A stretch of 64,000 nt of DNA from Verrucomicrobiota bacterium (GTDB lineage Bacteria > Verrucomicrobiota > Verrucomicrobiia > Limisphaerales > J093), in contig JAKLFY010000028.1 in NCBI GenBank assembly GCA_022710935.1, positions 1 to 64,000 of the forward strand, in the 5' to 3' direction. Shown one piece after another: positions 27,051 through 35,163 of this stretch (positions within the stretch are counted from its first letter, which is position 1; each line of letters starts with the position of its first letter). The notes below the pieces were generated by a model. That model had not been told where the DNA came from and made no database searches. It saw only the letters and a program-made list of their open reading frames with translations. The translations under genes and the position numbers were made by a program.

Positions 27051-30000
27051 ATGAATCCGATATCGGAATCCTCCTCGAACGGGGGCTGCGCGTGTTCAGG
27101 CGGCTGGCCGCGTCGCGACTTTCTGAAAGCCGTCGGCCTGGGAACGGCCGCGGCCGCGGTGCATCCGTGGCAAGCCATGGCCGGCCCGTTCACCAGGGCC
27201 GATTTCGAGAAACTGGTCCCGCGCAACAAGAAGCTGCGTCCGGAATGGGTAAAGTCGCTGTTCGACCGTGGCGAGCGGACCGTCTACCGGGGCTCGGACC
27301 TGGATCACATCGGGATGCCGATTGGCGGGCTATGCGCGGGCCAGGTGTACCTGAGCGGCGACGGACAGCTTCTGCACTGGGACATCTTCAACCAGCACAT
27401 TGGCACGGGGGCGGAGCATTACGCCAAACCGATGCCAATGACCCGGCCTTTCATGCAGGACTTTCACGTCCGCGTGACCTCGGGCACAACGAACCGGATC
27501 CGCCGCCTCGACCGCGAAGGCTGGCGCGACGTGTCGTTCAACGGGCAGTACCCCATCGGGCGCGTCGAGTATCGTGATCCGGACTGCCCGGTCAGTGTCG
27601 ACCTCGAGGCGTTCTCGCCGTTCATCCCGTTGAACACGGAGGATTCGTCGCTGCCGGCGACGGTGATGCGCTTCAGGGTGCGCAACACGAGCGACGGGGA
27701 GGTTACGGTGCAGGTCGGGGGGGTATTGCAGAATGCCATCTGCCTTCACAGCGCGAAGACCCGGCAGGGATTCCGCTGCAACCGTGTCGTCCGTGAGGGG
27801 AACGTATTGATTCTCGAAGCCTCAGCCGAGGATCTGCCCGCGGGGCCGTCCGCGGCGCGCCCCGACATCCGCTTCGACGATTTCGAGCTCGAGAGCTATG
27901 GCGCATGGCGGGCAGGCGGCGCGGCGTTCGGCAGCGGGCCGATCGAATTGGCGCGCATTCCGCAGTACCAGGGCGACGTGGGGGGACAGGGGCGCCGGGT
28001 GGTCAACAGCCACGCCTCGGCCCCGGGCGGGTCGGTCGAGGAAAAGGACCGGGCGCAGGGGACGCTCACGAGCGCGGTCTTCACCATCGAGCGGGATTAC
28101 ATCACGTTTCTGATCGGCGGGGGGGCGCATGCAGGCCGCACTTGCATAAACTTGCGGGTCGAGGGCGAACCGGTGCTGAGCGCGACCGGCGCCAACGACA
28201 ACCGGATGCGCCCGATGAGCTGGGACGTGCGCCGCTGGATGGGGAAGAAGGCGTCGATGGAGATCGTGGATGCGGAATCGGGCGGCTGGGGCAACGTGGG
28301 GATTGACGATATCGTGTTCAGCGATCGGCCGCGGGAACCGCTCGGCCCGTTGGCGACCGAGCCGGATTTCGGGACGATGTCCCTGGCGCTGCTCGAAGCG
28401 CAGCCTGACGACATCGGCCGAACAGACCTGACGGAGCTGACCGGCTTGTTCGATCCTGAAGCGAAGTCGGAAGCCCCGGCGCGCAAGCCCTTTGGCGACG
28501 ACCCGATTGGCGGTTTGATGCGCACAATCAAGCTGGCGCCCGAGCAGGAAGCCGCCGTGATCTTCCTGCTGACCTGGCACATGCCGAACCTCAAGATGGA
28601 TCGGCTGCCGCCGGGCCGGCATTACGCGACGCGGTTCGATTCTGCGGCGGTCGTGGCGCGGTACGTCGCGCGTCATTTCGGCCGGCTGAGTGGCGAAACG
28701 CGGCTGTGGCACGACACGTGGTACGACTCGACCCTGCCCTATTGGTTCCTCGATCGGACGTTTCTGAACACTTCGATTCTCGCCACCTCGACGTGCCATC
28801 GGCTCGGCAACGGTCGGTTCTGGGCCTGGGAAGGCGTCGGGTGTTGCCATGGCACGTGCGGCCACGTCTGGCAATACGCCCAGGCGATGGCGCGGCTGTT
28901 TCCCGATCTCGAGCGCATCACGCGCGAGGAGGTGGACTTCGGCCTCGCGCAGCAAAAGAACGGCGCGATTTATTTTCGCGGCGAGTTCAACAACATCCCG
29001 GCCATCGACGGTCAGGCCGGCACCATCCTGCGCGCACTGCGCGAGCACCAGATGTCGGCTGATGGCGCTTTTCTGAAGCGCAACTGGCCGCAGATCAGGC
29101 GGGCGACCGAGTGGTTGATCATGAAGGACGAGGACGGCGACGGACTGATCACGGGCAATCAGCACAACACCCTGGATACGGATTGGTACGGCCCGGTGGC
29201 ATGGCTCAGCGGCCTGTACCTTGCGGCGCTTGCCGCCTCGGAGACGATGGCGCGCGAGGTGGGCGATCAGGAGTTCGGCGACACGTGCCATGCGATCCTC
29301 GACGTCGGGCGGGCGAAGATTGTGCGCGAGCTCTTCGACGGCGACTACTTCATCAACAAGCCCGACCCCAAACACGCCGAGGCGATCAACTCCGGGAGCG
29401 GGTGTCACATCGACCAGGTCATGGGGCAAAGCTGGGCGTTTCAGGTGGGACTGCCGCGCATTGTACCCGAGACTGAAACGCGCGCGGCACTGAGGGCCCT
29501 GTGGCGTTACAACTTCACGCCGGACGTGGGACCGTATCGGGCGGCCTACAAGCCGGGCCGCTGGTACGCGATGCCCGGCGAGGCAGGGCTGTTGATGTGC
29601 ACATTCCCGCGGACGGACTGGGATTACGAGCAAGCGAAGGGGAGAGGGGCGGACTGGGCTGCGGGCTATTTCAACGAGTGCATGAACGGGTTCGAATACC
29701 AGGTCGCGGGTCACATGATCTGGGAAGGGATGGTCCAGGAGGGTTTGGCCGTCACGCGGGCGGTGCATGACCGCTACCATGCCTCCCGGCGCAATCCGTG
29801 GAACGAAGTCGAGTGCGGCGACCACTATGCCCGAAGCATGGCGAGCTACGGCGTGTTCCTTGCCGCCTGCGGCTTCACCTATCACGGCCCCCAGGGGCGC
29901 CTGGGCTTTGCGCCGCGCCTAACGCCGGGCGAATTCAGAGCGGCGTTCACGACCGCGGAAGGATGGGGATCCTTCGAGCAGAAGCAGACCCCGGGCAGAT

Positions 30001-30215
30001 TCGAGGCGGCAATTGACCTCAAGTGGGGAACGCTGCGATTGCGCGTCGTGAGGCTGCAACTGGCGGACGGAACCGCGCCGGGGGCGTTGAGGGTGAGAGC
30101 CGCCGGGCGCGATGTGCCTGCGGCCCTCGCGATGCGCGGAGAGCAGGCGGAGATCCGTTTCAGCGAGCTAGTCGAACTGAAAACGGGCGAGAGGCTCGTT
30201 CTAACGCTGGGCTGA
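27051..30215 (+). CDS. Tat-exported GH116 glycosidase (GBA2-like) with inserted beta-sandwich
   Basis: 1054 residues. WPRRDFLKAVGLGTAAAA is a twin-arginine signal, implying folded export. The mature N-terminal domain begins with GMPIGGLCAGQVYLSGDGQL, typical of GH116 (beta-glucosidase/glucosylceramidase type). The C-terminal alpha/alpha barrel includes DRTFLNTSIL, CCHGTCGHVWQYAQA, DEDGDGLITGNQHNTLDTDWYG (probable acid/base Asp) and GSGCHIDQVMGQSW. Between about 271 and 426 the N-terminal domain is interrupted by a module with FLIGGGAHAGRTCINLRV and GGWGNVGIDDIVFSD, resembling the beta-sandwich of GH32 levanases/CBM66. I could not place the nucleophile Glu without an alignment. Substrate unknown. 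Confidence 0.82.
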   Translation: MNPISESSSNGGCACSGGWPRRDFLKAVGLGTAAAAVHPWQAMAGPFTRADFEKLVPRNKKLRPEWVKSLFDRGERTVYRGSDLDHIGMPIGGLCAGQVYLSGDGQLLHWDIFNQHIGTGAEHYAKPMPMTRPFMQDFHVRVTSGTTNRIRRLDREGWRDVSFNGQYPIGRVEYRDPDCPVSVDLEAFSPFIPLNTEDSSLPATVMRFRVRNTSDGEVTVQVGGVLQNAICLHSAKTRQGFRCNRVVREGNVLILEASAEDLPAGPSAARPDIRFDDFELESYGAWRAGGAAFGSGPIELARIPQYQGDVGGQGRRVVNSHASAPGGSVEEKDRAQGTLTSAVFTIERDYITFLIGGGAHAGRTCINLRVEGEPVLSATGANDNRMRPMSWDVRRWMGKKASMEIVDAESGGWGNVGIDDIVFSDRPREPLGPLATEPDFGTMSLALLEAQPDDIGRTDLTELTGLFDPEAKSEAPARKPFGDDPIGGLMRTIKLAPEQEAAVIFLLTWHMPNLKMDRLPPGRHYATRFDSAAVVARYVARHFGRLSGETRLWHDTWYDSTLPYWFLDRTFLNTSILATSTCHRLGNGRFWAWEGVGCCHGTCGHVWQYAQAMARLFPDLERITREEVDFGLAQQKNGAIYFRGEFNNIPAIDGQAGTILRALREHQMSADGAFLKRNWPQIRRATEWLIMKDEDGDGLITGNQHNTLDTDWYGPVAWLSGLYLAALAASETMAREVGDQEFGDTCHAILDVGRAKIVRELFDGDYFINKPDPKHAEAINSGSGCHIDQVMGQSWAFQVGLPRIVPETETRAALRALWRYNFTPDVGPYRAAYKPGRWYAMPGEAGLLMCTFPRTDWDYEQAKGRGADWAAGYFNECMNGFEYQVAGHMIWEGMVQEGLAVTRAVHDRYHASRRNPWNEVECGDHYARSMASYGVFLAACGFTYHGPQGRLGFAPRLTPGEFRAAFTTAEGWGSFEQKQTPGRFEAAIDLKWGTLRLRVVRLQLADGTAPGALRVRAAGRDVPAALAMRGEQAEIRFSELVELKTGERLVLTLG

Positions 30216-30223
30216 CGCCGGAT

Positions 30224-31201
30224 TCACTGCGCGTACTCGGCGTAGCGCTCGGCCACTTTGGCCTCCTGCTCGTCGCCGCGGTGGAAGTAGAAGCGGTAGC
30301 GCCACGTGACGCTCTGGCCTGCCGCCACTTCGAGGTCACCGGTCCCGTCCGGCTTCTTCTCGAAGTCGTGGATCCCGAACGGATTCGCGGCGAACAGACC
30401 GTAGTCGCGCACGTGCCAGTGCGTGGGGTGGCGCGGATTCCGCGGATGATCGAAAATGGCGACACCGACGGTTTGGCCTTCGACGGGCCCATAGTAATCG
30501 ACCCACTTAGCGCGTTTCCCCCAGGTTGCCCCGTCGCGGAGCCCCTCGCTATTCACGATGCGCCCCTCGGCCGGCTTCCGGTTGCGAGTCAGACGCATTG
30601 CCTCGTTCAGGCGCAGGGCCATGGTCCCTTCCTTCGTGTCGCCGAACGTCAGCGGACCTTCGGAGGCATGAATCGTAATCTCGAAATCCACGATCCGATC
30701 GGCGGTGCGGTTGTGAATGCGAATCGTGCGTTCGTCTGTCGCGACGAGCGTGCCATCTTTGGCCACCAGCTTGTTGGCTGCACGGATCACGCCGAACTCC
30801 GGACCGGACTTCACCTCGAGGAACCTGTCATGGAGCGTCCTGCCGGCGTTGGCTCCTTCGGACCAGAAATCGTGACCGTTGACGGCGCCGTGGGCCCACC
30901 AGAACGAACGCTGGTGGGGGTGATCGCGCTCCTCGCCCTCGACTTCCTTCATCGGCCAGTTGCGCGTCATGGGCAGACCGGCCGGGCCGAGGACCGGGTA
31001 AAGGAAGGGACGGGAGAAGCCTCGGTAGTGATACTCGGAGAAGAGCTCTCCCCCGATTTCGATGCGGAGCTTGCCATCGAGATCGGCGATCCGCACTCCC
31101 GAGCTATCCGCGGCGTTTGTTGTGTTTGCGAAAAGGAGAATCACGCCCGCGATGCAGGCGAGGCCTCCAAGACGTCGAAAGGGCATGCTTAGACGGAGCA
31201 T
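30224..31201 (-). CDS. Exported PmoA-like (DUF6807) protein
   Basis: 325 residues from the ATG at 31201; the frame extends to 31252, but this start gives a signal peptide (MLRLSMPFRRLGGLACIAGV, cleavage near TNAA). The body is the all-beta fold annotated as PmoA-like/DUF6807, common in Planctomycetes and Verrucomicrobia: FSEYHYRGFSRPFLYPVLGP, DHPHQRSFWWAHGAVNG and VAIFDHPRNPRHPTHWHVRDYG. It is not a real methane monooxygenase subunit; the name is historical. The HPHQR and HPTHWH histidines look like a conserved active or binding site. It converges on the GH116 gene with only 8 nt between stops. Confidence 0.8.
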   Translation of the reverse strand: MLRLSMPFRRLGGLACIAGVILLFANTTNAADSSGVRIADLDGKLRIEIGGELFSEYHYRGFSRPFLYPVLGPAGLPMTRNWPMKEVEGEERDHPHQRSFWWAHGAVNGHDFWSEGANAGRTLHDRFLEVKSGPEFGVIRAANKLVAKDGTLVATDERTIRIHNRTADRIVDFEITIHASEGPLTFGDTKEGTMALRLNEAMRLTRNRKPAEGRIVNSEGLRDGATWGKRAKWVDYYGPVEGQTVGVAIFDHPRNPRHPTHWHVRDYGLFAANPFGIHDFEKKPDGTGDLEVAAGQSVTWRYRFYFHRGDEQEAKVAERYAEYAQ

Positions 31202-31314
31202 CGAGGCGAGCTTAGGAAGCGGAAGGGGATGGTCAACAAGAAAGCTCGACACACCGAAGCCTGGCGCGCATTCGCGCTTTGCGTCAACCGGCGGTCATGG
31301 TACCACTCACGCGC

Positions 31315-34300
31315 ATGCCCTGCCAACCTGCGACACGGGCGATGTGGGTGGGCACACCCCTGATGGGGGTCGCGCTCTGGCTGGCGATTGCTGCAATCAA
31401 GGTGCAGGCTGCCCCGGATTCGTACGGTCTGACCCGGTACACCGCCGAGCAGGGCCTGCCGGAAAACACCATTCGTGCGCTGCTCCAGACCCGCGACGGC
31501 TATCTGTGGATCGGCACGCTCGCAGGCCTGGCCCGGTTCGACGGCCTGCGGTTCAAGACGTATGACAGAAGCAACACCCCCGAAATGCTCAGTGACGCCA
31601 TCAACGCCCTGGCCGAAGACCGCCAGGACGGGAGTCTGTGGATCAACTCCGGCCGAGGCCTGCTGCGGTACCACGAGCACCGGTTCGAGCGCTTCGACAC
31701 CGAGGATGGATTCCCGCAGCCTTACGGTCCGATGTGGCCTGCGCGTCAGGGCGGCCTGTGGTACTCGCCCCATCCGGGACACCTGGTCCGGCTCGACACG
31801 CGCACCGTCCGGACCTGGGAGCTCCGTCCACGCCGGGTTTCTGGCGATGGGGACGAAATCGTAGGACACCGCATCACTCGTGTCCTCGAGGAGGAGGACG
31901 GCAGTGTGCTTGTCCTGATGCACATCGGTTTGTTCCGCTTTCTGCCGGAGACGGGCGTCTGTGAACGGCTGGGCCTTCGCGGAGCGACCGACACGAGTTG
32001 CCGTCATTTTTACAGGGAGCTCGACGGGACGGTTTACATGGCGGCTCGCGAGGGGCTGTGGCGGCTGGCGGGGAACGCGGGGGAGAGGATCGAAAGCGTT
32101 GCGCCGGACGACCCCCAATGCCCGGCGTTGCTCCACCCGTCGAGGGATGGCGGCTTCTGGGTCGCCTGGAGCGAAGACGGCCCGCCCCGGCTGGCTCGAT
32201 TCCACGATGGGGCGTCGGGTTTTCTCGACTTGTCGGCATTGCCTGATTACCCGCTGCTGTCGTTCTGCGAGGATGCCGAGGGGCATCTCTGGCTGGGGAC
32301 AACGTCCGGCCTCTGTCAGTTGCGGCGCAGGGCCGTCCGGGTCTATGCCCGCGAAGATGGTCTGCGAAACGACTTCGTGCGGGCTGTCACCGAGGGTCCG
32401 GATGGCACGATCTGGCTGGGGACGGTTCAGGGGGCCAGCGGGCTCCGAAATGGGCAGGCGACCAACCTGCCCCCGATCGAGCCACCATCGAACTGGGGAT
32501 GGGCCGAGGGACTCCTGGCCGACCGCCACGGGCGCGTCTGGTACGGAGCCATGAGAAACACAGTGGCCGTGCTCGATCGCGGCGCCTGGATCTCCGTCCC
32601 TTCCTTGAGCCTGGGCGAGAGCTGGGTGCGGACGCTTCGCGAGGATCGGTCGGGCCGGATCTGGGTCGGCTTTGACCGCGGCGTGCTCTGGCTGGACGAG
32701 GAGGGAGCGGTTCGGACGTTGCCCTGCGGGTTGTCTCATCCGGACGTGCGGGTGATTCATCAGGATCGACGGGGTGATGTGTGGTTTGGCACGAGCGGGG
32801 GCGGGCTGAATCGGCTGCGCGACGCCCAGGTCACCTCGTACACAACGGCACGGGGCGAGTACAACAATCGGGTATGGTGCATCCACGAGGACGCCGATGG
32901 CATCTTCTGGATCGCCACGCGCGACGGGCTGAATCGGTTTGTGCCACCGGAGGTTTCCCTGCCCACCCACTCCCCGTCGCAATGGGAGGACGAGGGGGGC
33001 GGGAGCCGCTTCTTCACCTTCACCAAGCAGCACGGTTTGTACGAGAACACGATCCAGAACGTGCAGGAAGACGACTTCGGATATCTCTGGCTAAGCGGGC
33101 TGCAGGGCATCTACCGGGTTGCGCGGCGGGACTTGAACGAGGTGGCGGCAGGGCGCCAGGGGCGCGTGCAGGTGCTCGCCTTTGGCGAAGCGGACGGAAT
33201 GCTTAACAGCCAGTGCACCGGCATGTTCAACCAGGCTTCCGGGTGCAAGGACCGGGAAGGCCGCATCTGGTTTCCGACAGCCCGCGGGGTGGCGATGATT
33301 GATCCGCGCGCGATCCGGCGCAACGAGGTGGCCCCGCTGGTGGTCATCGAGCAGGTGGTGGCGGACGACGAGGTCGTTTTTGGCGACGGCTGCCCATCGA
33401 GCGCCCAAGCCGTAAGCGACGGCGCCGACGCGCAGGCCCAGCGTTCGACGCTTCCCGGCGGCTCGGCACGCCCGACGTTCCAGACATCGCTTGGCGCCGG
33501 ACGGGGGCGAGTCATCGAGATGCGCTACACGGCGGCCAGCTTTGCGGCGCCGAAGCGGGTGCGCTTCAAGTACCGGCTCGAAGGCTCCGATCGCGACTGG
33601 CGTTACGACGAGGACAACCAGCGCGTGGCCTTCTACACCCGGCTTGGGCCGGGCGGGTATGCCTTCCGCGTCGCCGCCTGCAACAACCATGGCGTCTGGA
33701 GCGAGCAACCGGCCGTGTTCGCCTTCACCATCGCCCCGCATTTCTGGCAGACGTGGCTGTTCTATGTCCTGTGCGCCGCGGCTGTGATTGGACTGGCCGG
33801 GGCCATCCAGGCCTACCGTCTGCGCTGGCAGCGGCGCCTGCTCAACCTGGAACAGCAACAGACCCTGGCGGACGAGCGAACACGCATTGCGCGCGACCTG
33901 CATGACGATCTGGGCACAGCGCTGACCGGTCTGGCGCTGCAAATGGATGTGCTCAGTCGCGACGCGCACGGCACTCCGACGTGGGCGAACCGCCTCGCCG
34001 AGTCGGCGGCGGGCATCCGGACGCTGGCCGCACGGATGCGTGAAGTGGTATGGGCCGTCAACCCGCGCTGCGACACCGTGTCCAGCCTGGCCGCCTTCCT
34101 TGAACAGCAGGCGGGGCATTTCCTCAGGTCCGCTCCCCTGCGCTGCCGCCTCGATTTTCCCGACGCCGTGCCGCCGCTGCCCCTGGACGCGGAGACGCGG
34201 CACGCGCTGGCGCTGGCCGTGCGCGAGGCGCTGACGAATGTTGTCCGCCATGCGAATGCCAGCGAGGTTGTTTTGGGCCTCCGGGTCGAATCCGGCCGGC

Positions 34301-34494
34301 TCATTGTCCGGGTGGCGGACAACGGGCAGGGTTTCCTGGTTGCCGAACGCGTCGGCGCGGGCCAGGGTTTGGCGAACATGCGTTCGCGCCTCGAGAAGAT
34401 CAGGGGGGAATGCCGATGGCGGTCGACCCCCGGCGGTGGAACAAGCGTGGAAATGAACGTGCCGCTGCCGGACGGCGGTGGGTCGCAAAGCTGA
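31315..34494 (+). CDS. Propeller-type membrane sensor histidine kinase
   Basis: About 1059 residues from the ATG at 31315 (signal/anchor segment WVGTPLMGVALWLAIAAIKV). The exported sensor is a two-component regulator propeller with repeated blades such as GYLWIGTLAGLARFDG and GHLWLGTTSGLCQL, followed by a Y_Y_Y domain (VRFKYRLEGSDRDWRY). One transmembrane helix (FYVLCAAAVIGLAGAIQAY) leads into the HisKA_3 dimerisation domain with phospho-acceptor His863 in RIARDLHDDLGTALTG, then a HATPase domain (REALTNVVRHA, VADNGQGF, GQGLANMRSRL). It is a classical, not hybrid, kinase, paired with the LuxR-type regulator 5 nt downstream. Such sensors often respond to glycans, so the nearby hydrolases are candidate targets. 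Confidence 0.88.
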   Translation: MPCQPATRAMWVGTPLMGVALWLAIAAIKVQAAPDSYGLTRYTAEQGLPENTIRALLQTRDGYLWIGTLAGLARFDGLRFKTYDRSNTPEMLSDAINALAEDRQDGSLWINSGRGLLRYHEHRFERFDTEDGFPQPYGPMWPARQGGLWYSPHPGHLVRLDTRTVRTWELRPRRVSGDGDEIVGHRITRVLEEEDGSVLVLMHIGLFRFLPETGVCERLGLRGATDTSCRHFYRELDGTVYMAAREGLWRLAGNAGERIESVAPDDPQCPALLHPSRDGGFWVAWSEDGPPRLARFHDGASGFLDLSALPDYPLLSFCEDAEGHLWLGTTSGLCQLRRRAVRVYAREDGLRNDFVRAVTEGPDGTIWLGTVQGASGLRNGQATNLPPIEPPSNWGWAEGLLADRHGRVWYGAMRNTVAVLDRGAWISVPSLSLGESWVRTLREDRSGRIWVGFDRGVLWLDEEGAVRTLPCGLSHPDVRVIHQDRRGDVWFGTSGGGLNRLRDAQVTSYTTARGEYNNRVWCIHEDADGIFWIATRDGLNRFVPPEVSLPTHSPSQWEDEGGGSRFFTFTKQHGLYENTIQNVQEDDFGYLWLSGLQGIYRVARRDLNEVAAGRQGRVQVLAFGEADGMLNSQCTGMFNQASGCKDREGRIWFPTARGVAMIDPRAIRRNEVAPLVVIEQVVADDEVVFGDGCPSSAQAVSDGADAQAQRSTLPGGSARPTFQTSLGAGRGRVIEMRYTAASFAAPKRVRFKYRLEGSDRDWRYDEDNQRVAFYTRLGPGGYAFRVAACNNHGVWSEQPAVFAFTIAPHFWQTWLFYVLCAAAVIGLAGAIQAYRLRWQRRLLNLEQQQTLADERTRIARDLHDDLGTALTGLALQMDVLSRDAHGTPTWANRLAESAAGIRTLAARMREVVWAVNPRCDTVSSLAAFLEQQAGHFLRSAPLRCRLDFPDAVPPLPLDAETRHALALAVREALTNVVRHANASEVVLGLRVESGRLIVRVADNGQGFLVAERVGAGQGLANMRSRLEKIRGECRWRSTPGGGTSVEMNVPLPDGGGSQS

Positions 34495-34499
34495 CACCT

Positions 34500-35126
34500 A
34501 TGAGCATCCGTGTGGGGATTGTGGAGGACGACTCTGGACTGCGGGAGACTCTCGCACTCTTGATTGAGCGCGCGCAGGAGTTTTCCTGCGTGGCGTCGTG
34601 TGCGAGCGCCGAGGACGCCCTGCAGCAGCTCCCCGGTGCCGCTCCCGACGTTGTGCTGATGGACATTCACCTGCCCGGCGCATCCGGCATCGAGTGTGTC
34701 GCCCGGTTGCGGCGGCTCCTGCCGCACACGCAGGTCATCATGCTCACGATCGAGGAAGACATCGACCGGGTGTTCGAATCGCTGAAGGCCGGCGCCACCG
34801 GCTACCTGGTCAAACATGTCAGGCCGGAGGAGATCCTCGAAGCCGTGGCCGAGGTCCAGCGCGGGGGCGCGCCGATGTCCAGCGCCATTGCGCGCCGGGT
34901 GGTGACGGCCTTTCGCCAGCCGCCCTGCGAAGGCGGCGTCGACGAGGCGCTCACGACGCGCGAGGAGGACATACTCCGTTTGTTGGCCAAAGGCTGCCGA
35001 TCCAAGGAAGTCGCCGACCACCTGCAGATAGGGATCGGCACGGTGAATACGCACGTCCGCCACATCTACTGGAAACTACACGTCCGGTCCCGCGCGGAGG
35101 CGGTGGCGCGCTACATGGCGCGGTGA
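34500..35126 (+). CDS. NarL/FixJ-family response regulator
   Basis: 208 residues. The start at 34500 begins MSIRVGIVEDDSGLRETLAL; the open frame upstream of it lies inside the kinase gene. Receiver domain: acidic pocket Glu/Asp/Asp (VEDD), phospho-acceptor Asp55 in VVLMDIHLPG, a Thr in IMLTIEED, and Lys in YLVKHV. The C-terminal LuxR-type helix-turn-helix (LTTREEDILRLLAKGCRSKE, then IGTVNTHVRHIYWKL) spans about 145-205. It is the cognate regulator of the preceding kinase by adjacency. Its DNA targets are not known. Confidence 0.92.
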   Translation: MSIRVGIVEDDSGLRETLALLIERAQEFSCVASCASAEDALQQLPGAAPDVVLMDIHLPGASGIECVARLRRLLPHTQVIMLTIEEDIDRVFESLKAGATGYLVKHVRPEEILEAVAEVQRGGAPMSSAIARRVVTAFRQPPCEGGVDEALTTREEDILRLLAKGCRSKEVADHLQIGIGTVNTHVRHIYWKLHVRSRAEAVARYMAR

Positions 35127-35163
35127 TCGCTGCCACACTGCTTTCGCGTCGCGCGCCGCTCGT

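Noticed and set aside
30224-31201. Particulate methane monooxygenase subunit
   Set aside because: The name PmoA-like is historical for this soluble exported beta fold; there are no membrane helices beyond the signal peptide and no pmoB or pmoC.
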